Source: Lachnospiraceae bacterium
GTDB taxonomy: Bacteria; Bacillota; Clostridia; Lachnospirales; Lachnospiraceae
Assembly: GCA_017441295.1 (NCBI GenBank)
Contig: JAFRYA010000006.1
Coordinates: forward strand, 1-64,000
Direction: 5' to 3'
Length of the DNA stretch: 64,000 nt
Part shown: in pieces, positions 1 to 8,372 of the stretch
Layout: every line of letters begins with the position of its first letter
Position numbering within the stretch: position 1 is the stretch's first letter
Notes under the pieces: generated by a model
The model's input: only the letters and a program-made list of their open reading frames with translations
Databases searched by the model: none
Told to the model about the DNA's origin: nothing
Program-made: the position numbers and the translations under genes

Positions 1-155
1 ATCTGGCTCATACCCTTAACAATACAGTTGTTGCTCCGCCAAGAATGCTGATCGCTTTCCTTGAGAATCATCTGCAGGCTGACGGCAGCGTGACAATTCC
101 TGAGGTACTCAGACCGTATATGGGCGGCAAAGCAGTACTTATTCCTAATAAATAA
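1..155 (+). CDS. serS: Seryl-tRNA synthetase, C-terminal end (partial)
   Basis: A frame open at the left edge (complete codons from base 3) encodes the last 50 residues of a protein ending at TAA 153-155. The stretch [18 protein letters not shown] is the near-invariant tail of bacterial seryl-tRNA synthetase, just after class II motif 3, and the upstream FLEN fits the same region. The enzyme charges tRNA-Ser with serine in the cytoplasm. The usual motif 3 wording (NGSGLA.GRTL) appears here as [16 protein letters not shown], a variant but a recognisable one. Only the C-terminus is inside the window, so start and regulation cannot be judged. Confidence 0.85.
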   Translation, partial: LAHTLNNTVVAPPRMLIAFLENHLQADGSVTIPEVLRPYMGGKAVLIPNK

Positions 156-159
156 AGGC

Positions 160-188
160 TTTACTCTTTGCGGAAAATGAAGTAAACT
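160..188 (+). promoter_or_regulatory. Possible promoter of tRNA-Arg
   Basis: TTTACT (160-165) and TAAACT (183-188) are separated by 17 bases. A transcript would begin near 195, about 25 bases before the tRNA. The boxes are only moderate matches to the sigma-A consensus. Confidence 0.4.
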
Positions 189-220
189 AGTCACCAAACT
201 GATTTACCTCAGTGAAGCAT

Positions 221-292
221 GCCTCCTTAGTTAAATGGATATAACAAGCCCCTCCTAAGGGCTAGTTACAGGTTCGATTCCTGTAGGGGGTG
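221..292 (+). tRNA. tRNA-Arg (anticodon CCU)
   Basis: A full cloverleaf can be drawn. The acceptor GCCTCCT pairs with AGGGGGT, with G-U pairs at the first and fourth positions. The anticodon stem is AGCCC/GGGCT around the loop CTCCTAA, giving anticodon CCU. The T arm is ACAGG-TTCGATT-CCTGT and the discriminator base is G. CCA is not encoded. It reads the rare AGG codon. A T run (TGTTTTTTATTT) follows directly and may end the transcript; the liv operon begins 66 bases downstream. Confidence 0.9.
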
Positions 293-357
293 TTTTTTAT
301 TTATAAAATGTAACTGAAAGAAACCTCACACAAGTATTTTAAGAAAGAAGGGAAACT

Positions 358-1578
358 ATGATGAAATCCACACTTAAGAAAATTGTAGTCGTAGTTCTGG
401 CAGTTGCCCTTGCATCTATGGTCCTTGCAGCTTGCGGCGGTGGTAACGGCGGAAACGGTGGAAACGGCGGCGGCGGTGAACAGCCTGCAGGAGATTCAGG
501 CTACACAGCTAACAACACCAAGTTTGTTCTTGGAGCTTCCGGCCCACTTACAGGCGGAGCAGCAATCTACGGTATCGCCGTACAGAATTCTGCTCAGATG
601 GCAGTTGATGAGATCAACGCAGCAGGCGGCATCAACGGCGTTGAGATCGAGTTCAGAATGCTCGATGACATGCATGATGCTACCAAGGTTAAGACCAACT
701 TCTCCTCATTATATGAAGGCGGTATGCAGGTTTCACTCGGATGTGTAACCAGCGCACCTGGACAGGAGTGGACAAACCTTTCACATGAAACACCTGTATT
801 TTTCATTACACCATCAGCTTCAAATGATGATATCCCTAAGTATGACAATGGTTATCAGATGTGCTTCGCAGATGGCAATCAGGGTCTCTATGCAGCCGGA
901 TATGTAAATGACAACTATGCAGGTCAGACAATCGGTATCTTCTACAAGTCAGATGACAACTATTCTTCAGGAATCTATGACACATTCATGGCTAATCTGG
1001 ATCCTTCAATTCAGGTTGTTGAGACTACCTTCACAGGCGATGCTTCAACATTTGACTCACAGATCCAGCAGCTGAAGGACTGCAAGTTCATCTTCATGCC
1101 TATTTACTACACACCTGCTTCACAGTTCATGATCCAGGCTAAGGGCACAATCGCTGATGACGCTATCTACTTCGGATGTGACGGATTCGACGGAATCGAC
1201 AGCGGTATCGAAGGCTTCGATATCACCACCATTCCTCAGGAAGTTTCAATGCTGTCACACTTTGACTCCAAGGCTTCAGCAGGAGCAGAGAAAGACTACA
1301 TTGACAAGTATGTTGCTGCTTATGGAGCAGACACACTTAATCAGTTCGGCGCTTCAGCATATGACTGCGTTTACGCTATTGCTAAGGCTATGACTGAAAA
1401 TGCAGACAAAGTCAGCGTTACTATGAGCGCTGAGGAACTCAACGAAGTTCTGAAGGCTGCATTCCAGGAAATGACATTTACCGGTGTTACCGGCGGCGGC
1501 CAGCCTATTACATGGGACGAGAATGGCTATGTTAATAAGTCTGCTGTTAAGTACACCATCAAAGAAGCCAACAAATAA
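358..1578 (+). CDS. livJ: Branched-chain amino acid ABC transporter, substrate-binding lipoprotein
   Basis: This is the solute-binding component of a high-affinity branched-chain amino acid importer, expected to be lipid-anchored outside the membrane. The N-terminus is a lipoprotein signal: positive residues, a hydrophobic stretch, then the lipobox LAAC with Cys26, followed by a flexible Gly/Asn linker. The mature part has the type I periplasmic-binding fold features of LivJ/LivK (GPLTGGAAIYG, AVDEINAAGGINGVEIE). The start at 358 is preceded by AAGAAGGGA. An ATG doublet makes 361 an equally possible start. It heads livJHMGF. A strong hairpin after the stop probably raises its mRNA level over the permease genes, as is usual for binding proteins. 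The ligand is inferred from family and operon only. Confidence 0.93.
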   Translation: MMKSTLKKIVVVVLAVALASMVLAACGGGNGGNGGNGGGGEQPAGDSGYTANNTKFVLGASGPLTGGAAIYGIAVQNSAQMAVDEINAAGGINGVEIEFRMLDDMHDATKVKTNFSSLYEGGMQVSLGCVTSAPGQEWTNLSHETPVFFITPSASNDDIPKYDNGYQMCFADGNQGLYAAGYVNDNYAGQTIGIFYKSDDNYSSGIYDTFMANLDPSIQVVETTFTGDASTFDSQIQQLKDCKFIFMPIYYTPASQFMIQAKGTIADDAIYFGCDGFDGIDSGIEGFDITTIPQEVSMLSHFDSKASAGAEKDYIDKYVAAYGADTLNQFGASAYDCVYAIAKAMTENADKVSVTMSAEELNEVLKAAFQEMTFTGVTGGGQPITWDENGYVNKSAVKYTIKEANK

Positions 1579-1602
1579 TTAAACAAGACTTTTTTACATA
1601 CA

Positions 1603-1632
1603 TTTCCACGGCGGAAGTCCCCGCCGTGGAAA
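1603..1632 (+). promoter_or_regulatory. Intercistronic stem-loop between livJ and livH
   Basis: Twelve perfect base pairs (1603-1614 with 1621-1632) close a six-base AAGTCC loop. No T run follows, so it is not an ordinary terminator. Its place between binding-protein and permease genes fits a 3'-end stabiliser or partial terminator giving more LivJ than LivH; this role is inferred. Confidence 0.7.
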
Positions 1633-1651
1633 TGCGTATTTATGGAGAATT

Positions 1652-2524
1652 ATGGAAATAATCACCACAATAATCAATGGATTAAGCCTGGGTGGAATAT
1701 ATGCCATGATCGCCCTGGGATACACAATGGTTTACGGTATCGCCAAGATGCTGAACTTTGCCCACGGTGACATTATCATGGCTGGCGCGTATGCCATCTT
1801 CGTTTTCTTCAATATGACAGGCCATCCCGTTATTGCCATCGTCTGCGCGATCGTAATATGCGTGATCATTGGCGTGTCTATTGAGAAACTGGCGTACAAG
1901 CCGCTCCGTGGAGCCAGCCCGCTGGCAGTTCTTATCACTGCCATCGGTATGAGCTACCTGCTCCAGAGCCTCGCTCAGATCATTTTCGGATCTGCTCCGA
2001 AGATGGTTATTATGGGCGACCTGGGAGTAACCACTATCGGATCCCTCAGGATCCAGAATTACACCCTTATTACTCTGGTCTGCGCCATTATCGTAATGGT
2101 CGCGCTGACTTTGTTTGTCAAATTCACGAACACAGGACGAGCCATGACCGCGGTTTCAGAGGACAAGGGCGCTGCCCAGCTTATGGGAATTAACGTAAAC
2201 AAGATCATCAGCATCACATTTGCCATTGGTTCATCCCTCGCGGCTCTCGCCGGACTTTTCTATCTGCTGAAAGCACCGAGCGTTATACCGACTTTGGGAG
2301 CGATGCCCGGCATCAAAGCCTTCACCGCGGCAGTTATCGGCGGTATCGGCTCTATTCCGGGAGCTATGGTCGGCGGATTCCTGCTGGGTATAATTGAATG
2401 TATCGTTAACGCGCTGCCGGGCATTTCGCCGTACGTTGACGCGATCGAATTCGCGATACTGATTATCATCCTGCTGGTTAGACCGACAGGCATTCTGGGC
2501 AAGGTAAGGAGGGAGAAAGTATGA
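1652..2524 (+). CDS. livH: Branched-chain amino acid ABC transporter permease LivH
   Basis: One of two membrane subunits of the Liv importer. The 290 residues are almost entirely hydrophobic with about eight membrane segments. The N-terminus (LSLGGIYAMIALGYTMVYG, then LNFAHGD) is the standard LivH opening, and the cytoplasmic coupling region GRAMTAVSEDKGAAQLMGI with following hydrophobic helices matches the family. The start is supported by a GGAG-containing site before ATG 1652. The stop overlaps the livM start by four bases (ATGA), so the two permeases should be translated in a coupled way. Length is typical. Confidence 0.93.
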   Translation: MEIITTIINGLSLGGIYAMIALGYTMVYGIAKMLNFAHGDIIMAGAYAIFVFFNMTGHPVIAIVCAIVICVIIGVSIEKLAYKPLRGASPLAVLITAIGMSYLLQSLAQIIFGSAPKMVIMGDLGVTTIGSLRIQNYTLITLVCAIIVMVALTLFVKFTNTGRAMTAVSEDKGAAQLMGINVNKIISITFAIGSSLAALAGLFYLLKAPSVIPTLGAMPGIKAFTAAVIGGIGSIPGAMVGGFLLGIIECIVNALPGISPYVDAIEFAILIIILLVRPTGILGKVRREKV

Positions 2525-3663
2525 AAAAGAACATACAATGGAAGAACTTCCTCAACTACTTTGTTGTCGTTATACTGGGCATCATTTTCACAGTGCTTAC
2601 AATGAGCGGAGGCTTAAGCACCTCGTTCAGATATCTGCTGGAGCAGATCACTATCGCAGCTATCGCGGCAGTTTCCCTGAGCCTGGTAGTAGGCTTCCTG
2701 GGCGAGCTGTCCCTGGGCCATGCGGGCTTCATGTGCGCGGGCGCTTATATCGGCGGCAAAGTCGCATATCTGCTGGCTGAGAATACCGGCCTCGGCAACA
2801 GCCTGATCACGATGATCATCGCGCTGGTTGTTGGCGCCATTGTGGCTGCTGTTCTGGGTCTGGTGATCGGTCTGCCGGCGCTTAGACTGAAGGGCGACTA
2901 CCTGGCTATTGTGACGCTCGCCTTTGGTGAGATTGTCAAGTTCATCTTCATGAACTCTGATAAGAAGACCTTCGGCGGCGCGCTGGGCCTTGACACCCCG
3001 AGATTTAATTCCAAATACCTGTTCATCGTGGGCTTCGTGCTGATCCTCATCACTCTGGCGGTTGTTCAGAACCTGATGCGCAGCAAGCACGGACGCGCTA
3101 TCACAGCCATCCGCGACAACGAGATCGCTGCCAGGGCAACAGGTATTAACGTTACTAAATACAAGCTCATCGTATTCATGATCTCCTCCATGTTCGCGGG
3201 CATGGCGGGCGTACTGTACAGCTATGCAAACTATACGATCCAGAGCTCCAAATTTGATTATAACTACTCCATCGAGATCCTCGTTATGGTAGTTCTGGGC
3301 GGTATGGGCTCGATCAACGGCTCAATGATCGCCGCGACTATCATTACAGTCCTCAATGTAGAGCTGGCCACTATCCTGACAGGCAACCTGGCCGTTCTGC
3401 AGAGACTCGTATACTCGCTGATCCTTATTCTCCTGGTAATCTACAACAATGCTCCGGCATTCAAGAACTTCAGGGAGAAGAACAACTTCAGGGCGCTGGC
3501 AGGGCGATTGCGGCCGCATAACCCGTCCAGGATCGACAATGATGAGGGCCAGTGGGCACGTATCCCTACCAAGATCAAGATGGACGAGATCTTATCCACA
3601 GATTTTGCCAAGGTAGATTCATTCTCGCCGGACAAACCGGACAAGCCGGAAGGAGGACATTAA
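2521..3663 (+). CDS. livM: Branched-chain amino acid ABC transporter permease LivM
   Basis: Second membrane subunit of the Liv importer; it pairs with LivH to form the channel on which LivG and LivF act. The SLGHAGFMCAGAYIGG segment, the coupling helix GRAITAIRDNEIAARATGINV and the late YNYSIEILVMVVLGGMGS block are hallmarks of LivM. About nine membrane segments can be seen. The last 60 residues form a polar, charged cytoplasmic tail that is longer than usual and rich in Lys, Asp and Pro; its role is unknown. The start overlaps livH by four bases, and livG follows after a single base. Confidence 0.92.
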   Translation: MKKNIQWKNFLNYFVVVILGIIFTVLTMSGGLSTSFRYLLEQITIAAIAAVSLSLVVGFLGELSLGHAGFMCAGAYIGGKVAYLLAENTGLGNSLITMIIALVVGAIVAAVLGLVIGLPALRLKGDYLAIVTLAFGEIVKFIFMNSDKKTFGGALGLDTPRFNSKYLFIVGFVLILITLAVVQNLMRSKHGRAITAIRDNEIAARATGINVTKYKLIVFMISSMFAGMAGVLYSYANYTIQSSKFDYNYSIEILVMVVLGGMGSINGSMIAATIITVLNVELATILTGNLAVLQRLVYSLILILLVIYNNAPAFKNFREKNNFRALAGRLRPHNPSRIDNDEGQWARIPTKIKMDEILSTDFAKVDSFSPDKPDKPEGGH

Positions 3664-3664
3664 A

Positions 3665-4435
3665 ATGTCAGAATACGTTCTTGAAACAAAAGATCTGGGC
3701 ATTTCCTTCGGCGGTCTGAAGGCGGTCCAGGACGTGAATTTATCAATAAAGAGAAGACAGCTCTATGGTCTGGTCGGTCCTAACGGAGCCGGCAAGACCA
3801 CGATCTTCAATATGCTGACCGGAGTTTATCAGCCGACTACAGGCACATTCTACCTGGAGGGCGAGGAACTCAAAGGCCTGAATCAGGAGAAGATCAACCA
3901 CAAAGGCATTGCCAGAACATTCCAGAATATCCGTCTCTTTAACAACATGAGCGTTATCAGGAATGTTATGGTCGGCCTGCACAACCAGCCCGAGTTCAAA
4001 TGCGGCATCGTGTCCAGCATTTTCAGGCTGCCGTCCTATTATAAGACGGAGAAAGCCATGAGAGAGAAGGCCAAGTCCATCCTGCGTATTGTAGGACTGG
4101 AGGATGAGCGCAATAATCTGGCCTGCAACCTGCCTTACGGCAAGCAAAGGAAGCTGGAGATCGCGCGTGCGCTGGCTACAAATCCTAAGCTGCTGCTCCT
4201 TGATGAGCCGGCAGCAGGCATGAACCCGCAGGAGACGGCTGACCTGGTAGAAATCGTTAAATCCATACGTGATCAGTTCGACCTGACAGTACTGCTCATC
4301 GAACACGACATGAAGTTCGTAGCAGGCCTGTGCGACGAGATCACTGTCCTCAACTTCGGCACAGTTCTGGCGCAGGGCAAGACAAATGACTGCCTGAACG
4401 ATCCGGAAGTTGTTAAAGCATATTTGGGAGGTTGA
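3665..4435 (+). CDS. livG: Branched-chain amino acid ABC transporter ATP-binding protein LivG
   Basis: One of two ATPase subunits powering the Liv importer on the inner face of the membrane. It shows Walker A GPNGAGKTT near residue 38, a Q-loop region (ARTFQNIRLF), the LivG-type signature LPYGKQRKLEIARAL in place of LSGGQ, Walker B LLLLDEP with the MNPQE D-loop, and the switch histidine in LLIEHDM. The 256-residue length is normal for LivG, which carries an insertion relative to LivF. A GGAGG site lies before the ATG. The 3' end provides the ribosome site of livF. Confidence 0.94.
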   Translation: MSEYVLETKDLGISFGGLKAVQDVNLSIKRRQLYGLVGPNGAGKTTIFNMLTGVYQPTTGTFYLEGEELKGLNQEKINHKGIARTFQNIRLFNNMSVIRNVMVGLHNQPEFKCGIVSSIFRLPSYYKTEKAMREKAKSILRIVGLEDERNNLACNLPYGKQRKLEIARALATNPKLLLLDEPAAGMNPQETADLVEIVKSIRDQFDLTVLLIEHDMKFVAGLCDEITVLNFGTVLAQGKTNDCLNDPEVVKAYLGG

Positions 4436-4440
4436 GAGAC

Positions 4441-5151
4441 ATGGCATTATTAGAAGTAAAAGACCTTCAGGTATTCTACGGAGTCATTCAGGCCTTAAAG
4501 GGCATTTCCTTTGAAGTAAATGAAGGCGAAATAGTGACACTGATCGGCGCCAACGGCGCGGGCAAGACCACCACAATGCAGACCATCATGGGACTTCTGA
4601 GAGGCCAGGGCGGCACGATCACATACAAAGGCCACGACATTACCAGAACTCCGGGCCACAAGATCGTTAAAATGGGCATGACCCAGGTGCCGGAAGGCAG
4701 AAGGATATTCCAGGAACTGAGCGTTTACGACAATCTGGTACTGGGAGCCTTCCTGCAGAAGGACAAAAAGAAGATTAAAGACGATATTGAAAACGTCTTC
4801 GACCAGTTCCCGATCCTGGGAGAGCGCCGCAACCAGATTGCGGGCACCCTTTCAGGCGGCGAGCAGCAGATGCTGGCAATGAGCCGCGCGCTGATGGCCA
4901 GACCTGAGCTGCTGATGCTGGACGAGCCTTCGATGGGACTGTCACCACTGCTCGTAAATCAGGTCTTTGACATCATCAAGGACATGAATTCCAAGGGCAT
5001 CACAATCCTTCTGGTCGAGCAGAACGCCGAAAAGGCGCTGAAGATAGCCGACAGGGCATATGTTCTGGCAAATGGCGAGATTACCCACCAGGGCACAGGA
5101 GCTGAGCTGGCGGGATCAGAGGAGATTAAGAAAGCTTATCTGGGCGGTTGA
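4441..5151 (+). CDS. livF: Branched-chain amino acid ABC transporter ATP-binding protein LivF
   Basis: Second ATPase of the Liv importer. Walker A is GANGAGKTT, the signature is LSGGEQQMLAMSRAL, Walker B is LMLDEPSMGLSP, and the H-loop position reads LLVEQN, with Gln where His is common, as is normal for LivF. I prefer ATG 4441 (236 residues): GGGAGG at 4426-4431 sits nine bases ahead, while the upstream in-frame TTG at 4432 has no room for a ribosome site. It is the last gene of the operon and is followed by a strong terminator. Confidence 0.94.
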   Translation: MALLEVKDLQVFYGVIQALKGISFEVNEGEIVTLIGANGAGKTTTMQTIMGLLRGQGGTITYKGHDITRTPGHKIVKMGMTQVPEGRRIFQELSVYDNLVLGAFLQKDKKKIKDDIENVFDQFPILGERRNQIAGTLSGGEQQMLAMSRALMARPELLMLDEPSMGLSPLLVNQVFDIIKDMNSKGITILLVEQNAEKALKIADRAYVLANGEITHQGTGAELAGSEEIKKAYLGG

Positions 5152-5168
5152 TAAAAATAAAATCTGGG

Positions 5169-5200
5169 CTGCTGCACATTTGTGCGGCAGTCTTTTTTTT
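5169..5200 (+). terminator. Rho-independent terminator of the liv operon
   Basis: A ten-pair stem (5169-5178 with 5181-5190, one T-G pair; in practice a nine-pair stem with a small ATTT loop) is followed by TC and eight T residues. Confidence 0.9.
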
Positions 5201-5390
5201 GCGGTGGCAGCCTGTTTTACATACGGCTCGAAAGCTACTAAGCTCACAGCCCATTTGGATAAACGCGGCCCCTCGTGCGGAACTCGCACGTCTGAAGCCG
5301 TGCTCAGACAGTCCTGAGCTCGGGGCCTATCCAAAAGGGCTCTTCGCTAAGGGCTTTCGGCTTATTGTATGTAAAGCAGGCTGCAACCGC
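5201..5390. repeat. Long palindromic intergenic element with 24-bp terminal inverted repeats
   Basis: The ends 5201-5224 and 5367-5390 are inverted repeats matching at 22 of 24 positions. Inside, 5249-5261 pairs with 5328-5340 (12 of 13), GGCCCC 5267-5272 pairs with GGGGCC 5322-5327, and a central hairpin CGTGCG/CGCACG (5274-5279, 5285-5290) caps the structure. The whole 190 bases could fold as one long arm as RNA or extrude as a cruciform. It is GC-richer than the flanks and holds no convincing gene. It resembles a MITE-like or other dispersed palindromic repeat. The 137 bases between it and the next gene show only a run-up to the start codon. Confidence 0.65.
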
Positions 5391-5527
5391 ATCAAGAAAA
5401 ACTGCCATACAAAACGATATTAGCCAGATTTTTGTCAACTGCCCGGGAAATGTCTGTAAGTGTTTGCTCAAGTAACCTGGCTGTGGTATGCTTTATTACT
5501 GAAAATATTTATTTGCGGGAATGTGTT

Positions 5528-6235
5528 ATGATCAGGACTTATTTATTAAACAGAAACGAATTAGAGAACATTAAATATGACAGCGCAGTCTTTTCTGCGC
5601 GCAGGAATGAGGGCATTGAGAGGATGGAGCCGGAGAAGGGCAAGCAGCTCGCGGCTGCGGCTGAGCTGGCACTAATTTATGCGCTTAAGACCGAGCGCCC
5701 GGACACGGTTCTTCCGCTGGACATCACAGAAAATGAGAAGGCTAAGCCGGAGATCAAAGGCCTCGAGGGATTATTCTTCAATCTTTCACATTCAGGCGAT
5801 TGGGCGGTCTGCTCGATATCCGATGAGCCGGTGGGCGTAGATATTGAATATATCAAGGGCGGCGCGCTGCCGAACCCGGAGAAGATTTTGCATCCATACG
5901 AGCTGGAGACCTTCGCTTTTATCACGAATCAGCTGGAAAAGCAGAAATATTTCTTTGAGTGCTGGGTGGCGAAGGAGAGCTACCTCAAAAACCTCGGCAT
6001 CGGCCTGACCGTCAGACCGACTGAGTTCTATGTTGAAGAGGACAAGATGCTCACAGAGGGCGGTCACAAGCTCAAGAAGAGATATGTCCATATTTTCAAG
6101 TCCGAGGAAATCCGCGGCACTGACTGGAAGTTCGGCACCAATTACCGGATGGCGGTCTGCAGCATGAAAAAGGACCCTGATTCCAGGGCCCGTATCATTA
6201 CAGCTAAAGACGTTAACGGCGTACTGGCCTCCTGA
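5528..6235 (+). CDS. 4'-phosphopantetheinyl transferase, Sfp type
   Basis: Predicted to move phosphopantetheine from coenzyme A onto a serine of a carrier protein, activating an acyl or peptidyl carrier protein. The family motifs are present in order: FNLSHSGDW (about residue 83), VGVDIEYI (about 103, with the Mg-binding Asp and Glu), and FECWVAKESYLKNLGIGL (about 150, catalytic Lys-Glu-Ser region). I choose ATG 5528 (235 residues); a frame-extending TTG at 5432 would add 32 residues with no family resemblance and no ribosome site. No synthase or NRPS/PKS gene is nearby, so this may simply serve the fatty-acid carrier protein. Its 3' end overlaps the convergent carboxypeptidase gene by 23 bases. 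Confidence 0.88.
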   Translation: MIRTYLLNRNELENIKYDSAVFSARRNEGIERMEPEKGKQLAAAAELALIYALKTERPDTVLPLDITENEKAKPEIKGLEGLFFNLSHSGDWAVCSISDEPVGVDIEYIKGGALPNPEKILHPYELETFAFITNQLEKQKYFFECWVAKESYLKNLGIGLTVRPTEFYVEEDKMLTEGGHKLKKRYVHIFKSEEIRGTDWKFGTNYRMAVCSMKKDPDSRARIITAKDVNGVLAS

Positions 6236-7559
6236 CGGCGGCCTGTGCCTTAGCGCGTTTCTTGCCTGAGATTTCGAAGAATGCGATGAGCACGATGATG
6301 ACTGCTCCTACGATGATCAGGACAAACCAAAGATTTACATAGACTACCTGAGTGAATCCCGCCTTGGTGATCTCCAGGTTGTCATTTAAGAAAACATTTA
6401 CTTTACCCAGATAATGGTCGTCCAGCGAGTACTCCATAATGGCGTACAGATGGCGGCCGTCATTTGTTGTTATGCCGGCAGCTTCCTTGGCCGCTGCGTA
6501 TTCGTCCATGTCCATGTCATATGTGAAATGGACGCGCGAATCCAGGCTCTCGAAGGCCACCTTGTTCGGCAGCAACAGCTGCGAGGTGGAATCCACCACG
6601 ACTTTGGCCTTGTCGTCAGCGTAGCCAAACCGGATTTCTGACTGCGAAATATTTCTGATGGAGAAATTGTTGAAAGCGTAGTCCAGAAGCTCCTGAGTAT
6701 CTGAGAAAACGCCGGTATATGTCGGGCAGAACATAGTGACGCAGATGATCGTCATGTTGTCCTTCTTGGCCAGGGTGATCAGGCATCTGCCGGATTCTAC
6801 GAGGTAGCCGGTCTTGCCGCCCACAACATATTCGTTATAGTACTCCGAGTGAGGCAGGATCATGTAATGACTGTTGGTCAGGGTCCTTTCCTCCTCGGTT
6901 TTATTCGTTGGTTTGATGGTGTATGAGGCCTGGCTGATGATGTCCAGGAGCGATGAGTTGTTGAACGCTGCCTGAGCAATCTTGAGCATGTCGGCCGCTG
7001 TTGTGTAGTGGTTTTCATCAAAGAGACCATGCGGATTCACAAAATGTGAGCCTGTACAGCCGAGTTCCTCTGCCTTGCGGTTCATCATTTCAGCAAACTT
7101 AGGAATGGAGCCCGCGATGTGCTCCGCGATAGCATTGGCGCACTCATTGCCGGATGCAACCATCAGGCCGTAGAGACAGTCTTTCATGGTCATCTGCTCG
7201 CCTGCGACCGCACCGATATTGGAGGCATCGTCCTCCAGGTTAACGGCGTTTTCGGAGAAGGTAACCGTTTCGTCAAACGTGGAATTCTCCAGAGCGACCA
7301 GACATGTGAGCAGCTTGGTCGTGCTGGCAGGATATATCTTTTCGTCAGGATTCTTGGAATACAGAACGGCCTGCGTATTGGCCTCGATCATTAAACACGA
7401 TCCGGAGAGCAGATCCGGCGCGGCTGGCCATAACGAATAAGAAGAAGCAGACGGTTCGGTCTGTTCCTCCTCGCCATCCGCGAAAACTACTGAAGAGTTC
7501 GCGAATACCAGTATTAACGCCATAAGCATGGCAATTATGAATGTCAGCTTTCTTTTCAT
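6213..7559 (-). CDS. D-alanyl-D-alanine carboxypeptidase (penicillin-binding protein, DacA/DacF type)
   Basis: Predicted to trim the terminal D-alanine from peptidoglycan stem peptides outside the membrane. The serine-peptidase S11 motifs are all present: STTK in YPASTTKLLTCL, SGN in VASGNECANAI, and KTG in VGGKTGYLVESG. An N-terminal signal peptide ends near VFADG, and a C-terminal transmembrane helix (VNLWFVLIIVGAVIIVLI) with an Arg/Lys-rich tail anchors the enzyme. The start is ATG at 7559 (448 residues); the same frame stays open 247 codons further but only across the antisense of trmB. It is divergent from trmB with 60 bases between. Confidence 0.9.
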   Translation of the reverse strand: MKRKLTFIIAMLMALILVFANSSVVFADGEEEQTEPSASSYSLWPAAPDLLSGSCLMIEANTQAVLYSKNPDEKIYPASTTKLLTCLVALENSTFDETVTFSENAVNLEDDASNIGAVAGEQMTMKDCLYGLMVASGNECANAIAEHIAGSIPKFAEMMNRKAEELGCTGSHFVNPHGLFDENHYTTAADMLKIAQAAFNNSSLLDIISQASYTIKPTNKTEEERTLTNSHYMILPHSEYYNEYVVGGKTGYLVESGRCLITLAKKDNMTIICVTMFCPTYTGVFSDTQELLDYAFNNFSIRNISQSEIRFGYADDKAKVVVDSTSQLLLPNKVAFESLDSRVHFTYDMDMDEYAAAKEAAGITTNDGRHLYAIMEYSLDDHYLGKVNVFLNDNLEITKAGFTQVVYVNLWFVLIIVGAVIIVLIAFFEISGKKRAKAQAAVRRPVRR

Positions 7560-7605
7560 CCATAATATAATATAAAAGATTTCATAAAAAATAAAGCATT
7601 CTTTT

Positions 7606-7613
7606 GCTATAAT
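7606..7613 (+). promoter_or_regulatory. Extended -10 promoter placing the trmB start codon at or near +1
   Basis: TGCTATAAT, a TGn-extended -10 with a perfect TATAAT at 7608-7613, ends six bases before the trmB ATG at 7620. There is no Shine-Dalgarno sequence between them. Transcription would begin within a base or two of the ATG, giving a leaderless mRNA. No good -35 is visible. Confidence 0.6.
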
Positions 7614-7619
7614 GTCATC

Positions 7620-8294
7620 ATGAGACTTAGAAACATTCCCGGCAGCAGGGACGTAATTGCTGAAAGTGAATATGTAGTGAGAGAGGCGAATGCCACCGAA
7701 GGCGGCAAGTCGCTCGGTGATGGCTGGGCCGTGAAAGGCAGATGGAGTGAGGTGTTCGGAAACGATCACCCGATACGCATCGAGATCGGCATGGGCAAGG
7801 GACAGTTCCTGATGGAGCTGGCACGCAGGAATCCTGATATTAATTATGTTGGTATTGAGAAGTTTTCGAGCGTTCTGCTGAGAGCCATCCAGAAGGAAGA
7901 GGTCATGGAGCTGCCTAACGTCAGATTCATCAGGATGGAGGCTGAATATATATGCGACGTTTTCGCGGCCGGCGAGGTTGACAGGATATACCTCAACTTC
8001 TCTGACCCGTGGCCCAAGGACAAGCACGCCAAGAGGCGCCTGCCGTCCCGTCAGTTCCTGGCCAAGTACGACCGGATTCTTAAAAAAGACGGCGTAGTCG
8101 AGTTTAAGACGGACAATAAGGAGCTGTTTGAATTCGCGCTGGAGGAGGTGCCGGAGGCCGGATGGCGCATCAAAGCCTGCACTTTTGACCTGCATTCGGA
8201 CGCAGAGCTCTGCAGAGACAACATCATGACTGAATATGAGGAGAAATTTTCCTCTCAGGGACAGCCGATCTATAAATATATAATAGAAAGATAA
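7620..8294 (+). CDS. trmB: tRNA (guanine-N7-)-methyltransferase
   Basis: Makes 7-methylguanosine at position 46 in the variable loop of tRNAs, using S-adenosylmethionine. The family signature is clear: RIEIGMGKGQFLMELA (SAM site), YVGIEKF, VDRIYLNFSDPWPKDKHAKR and FKTDNKELFEF. Length (224 residues) is typical. The upstream region has an extended -10 box directly ahead of the ATG and no ribosome site, so the message is probably leaderless. A small terminator follows, and the ATP synthase promoter overlaps that terminator. Confidence 0.93.
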   Translation: MRLRNIPGSRDVIAESEYVVREANATEGGKSLGDGWAVKGRWSEVFGNDHPIRIEIGMGKGQFLMELARRNPDINYVGIEKFSSVLLRAIQKEEVMELPNVRFIRMEAEYICDVFAAGEVDRIYLNFSDPWPKDKHAKRRLPSRQFLAKYDRILKKDGVVEFKTDNKELFEFALEEVPEAGWRIKACTFDLHSDAELCRDNIMTEYEEKFSSQGQPIYKYIIER

Positions 8295-8295
8295 G

Positions 8296-8316
8296 GTCAA
8301 CGAATGTTGACTTTTT
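8296..8316 (+). terminator. Terminator after trmB
   Basis: GTCAAC (8296-8301), loop GAAT, GTTGAC (8306-8311), then five T residues. A short stem, so perhaps leaky. Confidence 0.65.
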
Positions 8317-8334
8317 CAGTTAAAGGAGTATAGT
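8307..8334 (+). promoter_or_regulatory. Probable promoter of the ATP synthase operon
   Basis: TTGACT (8307-8312), 16-base spacer, TATAGT (8329-8334). The -35 box lies inside the right arm of the trmB terminator hairpin. The first gene, atpB, starts at 8373. Confidence 0.6.
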
Positions 8335-8372
8335 TAATTAACGTTGATTTTATAAGTAAAAGAGATGAAATT

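Noticed and set aside
5432..5527. Longer start (TTG 5432) for the phosphopantetheinyl transferase
   Set aside because: No ribosome site, no similarity in the added residues; ATG 5528 gives the family's normal N-terminus.
7560..8300. A 247-codon upstream extension of the carboxypeptidase frame on the minus strand
   Set aside because: It lies entirely antisense to trmB, lacks family resemblance, and the signal peptide begins at the internal ATG 7559.
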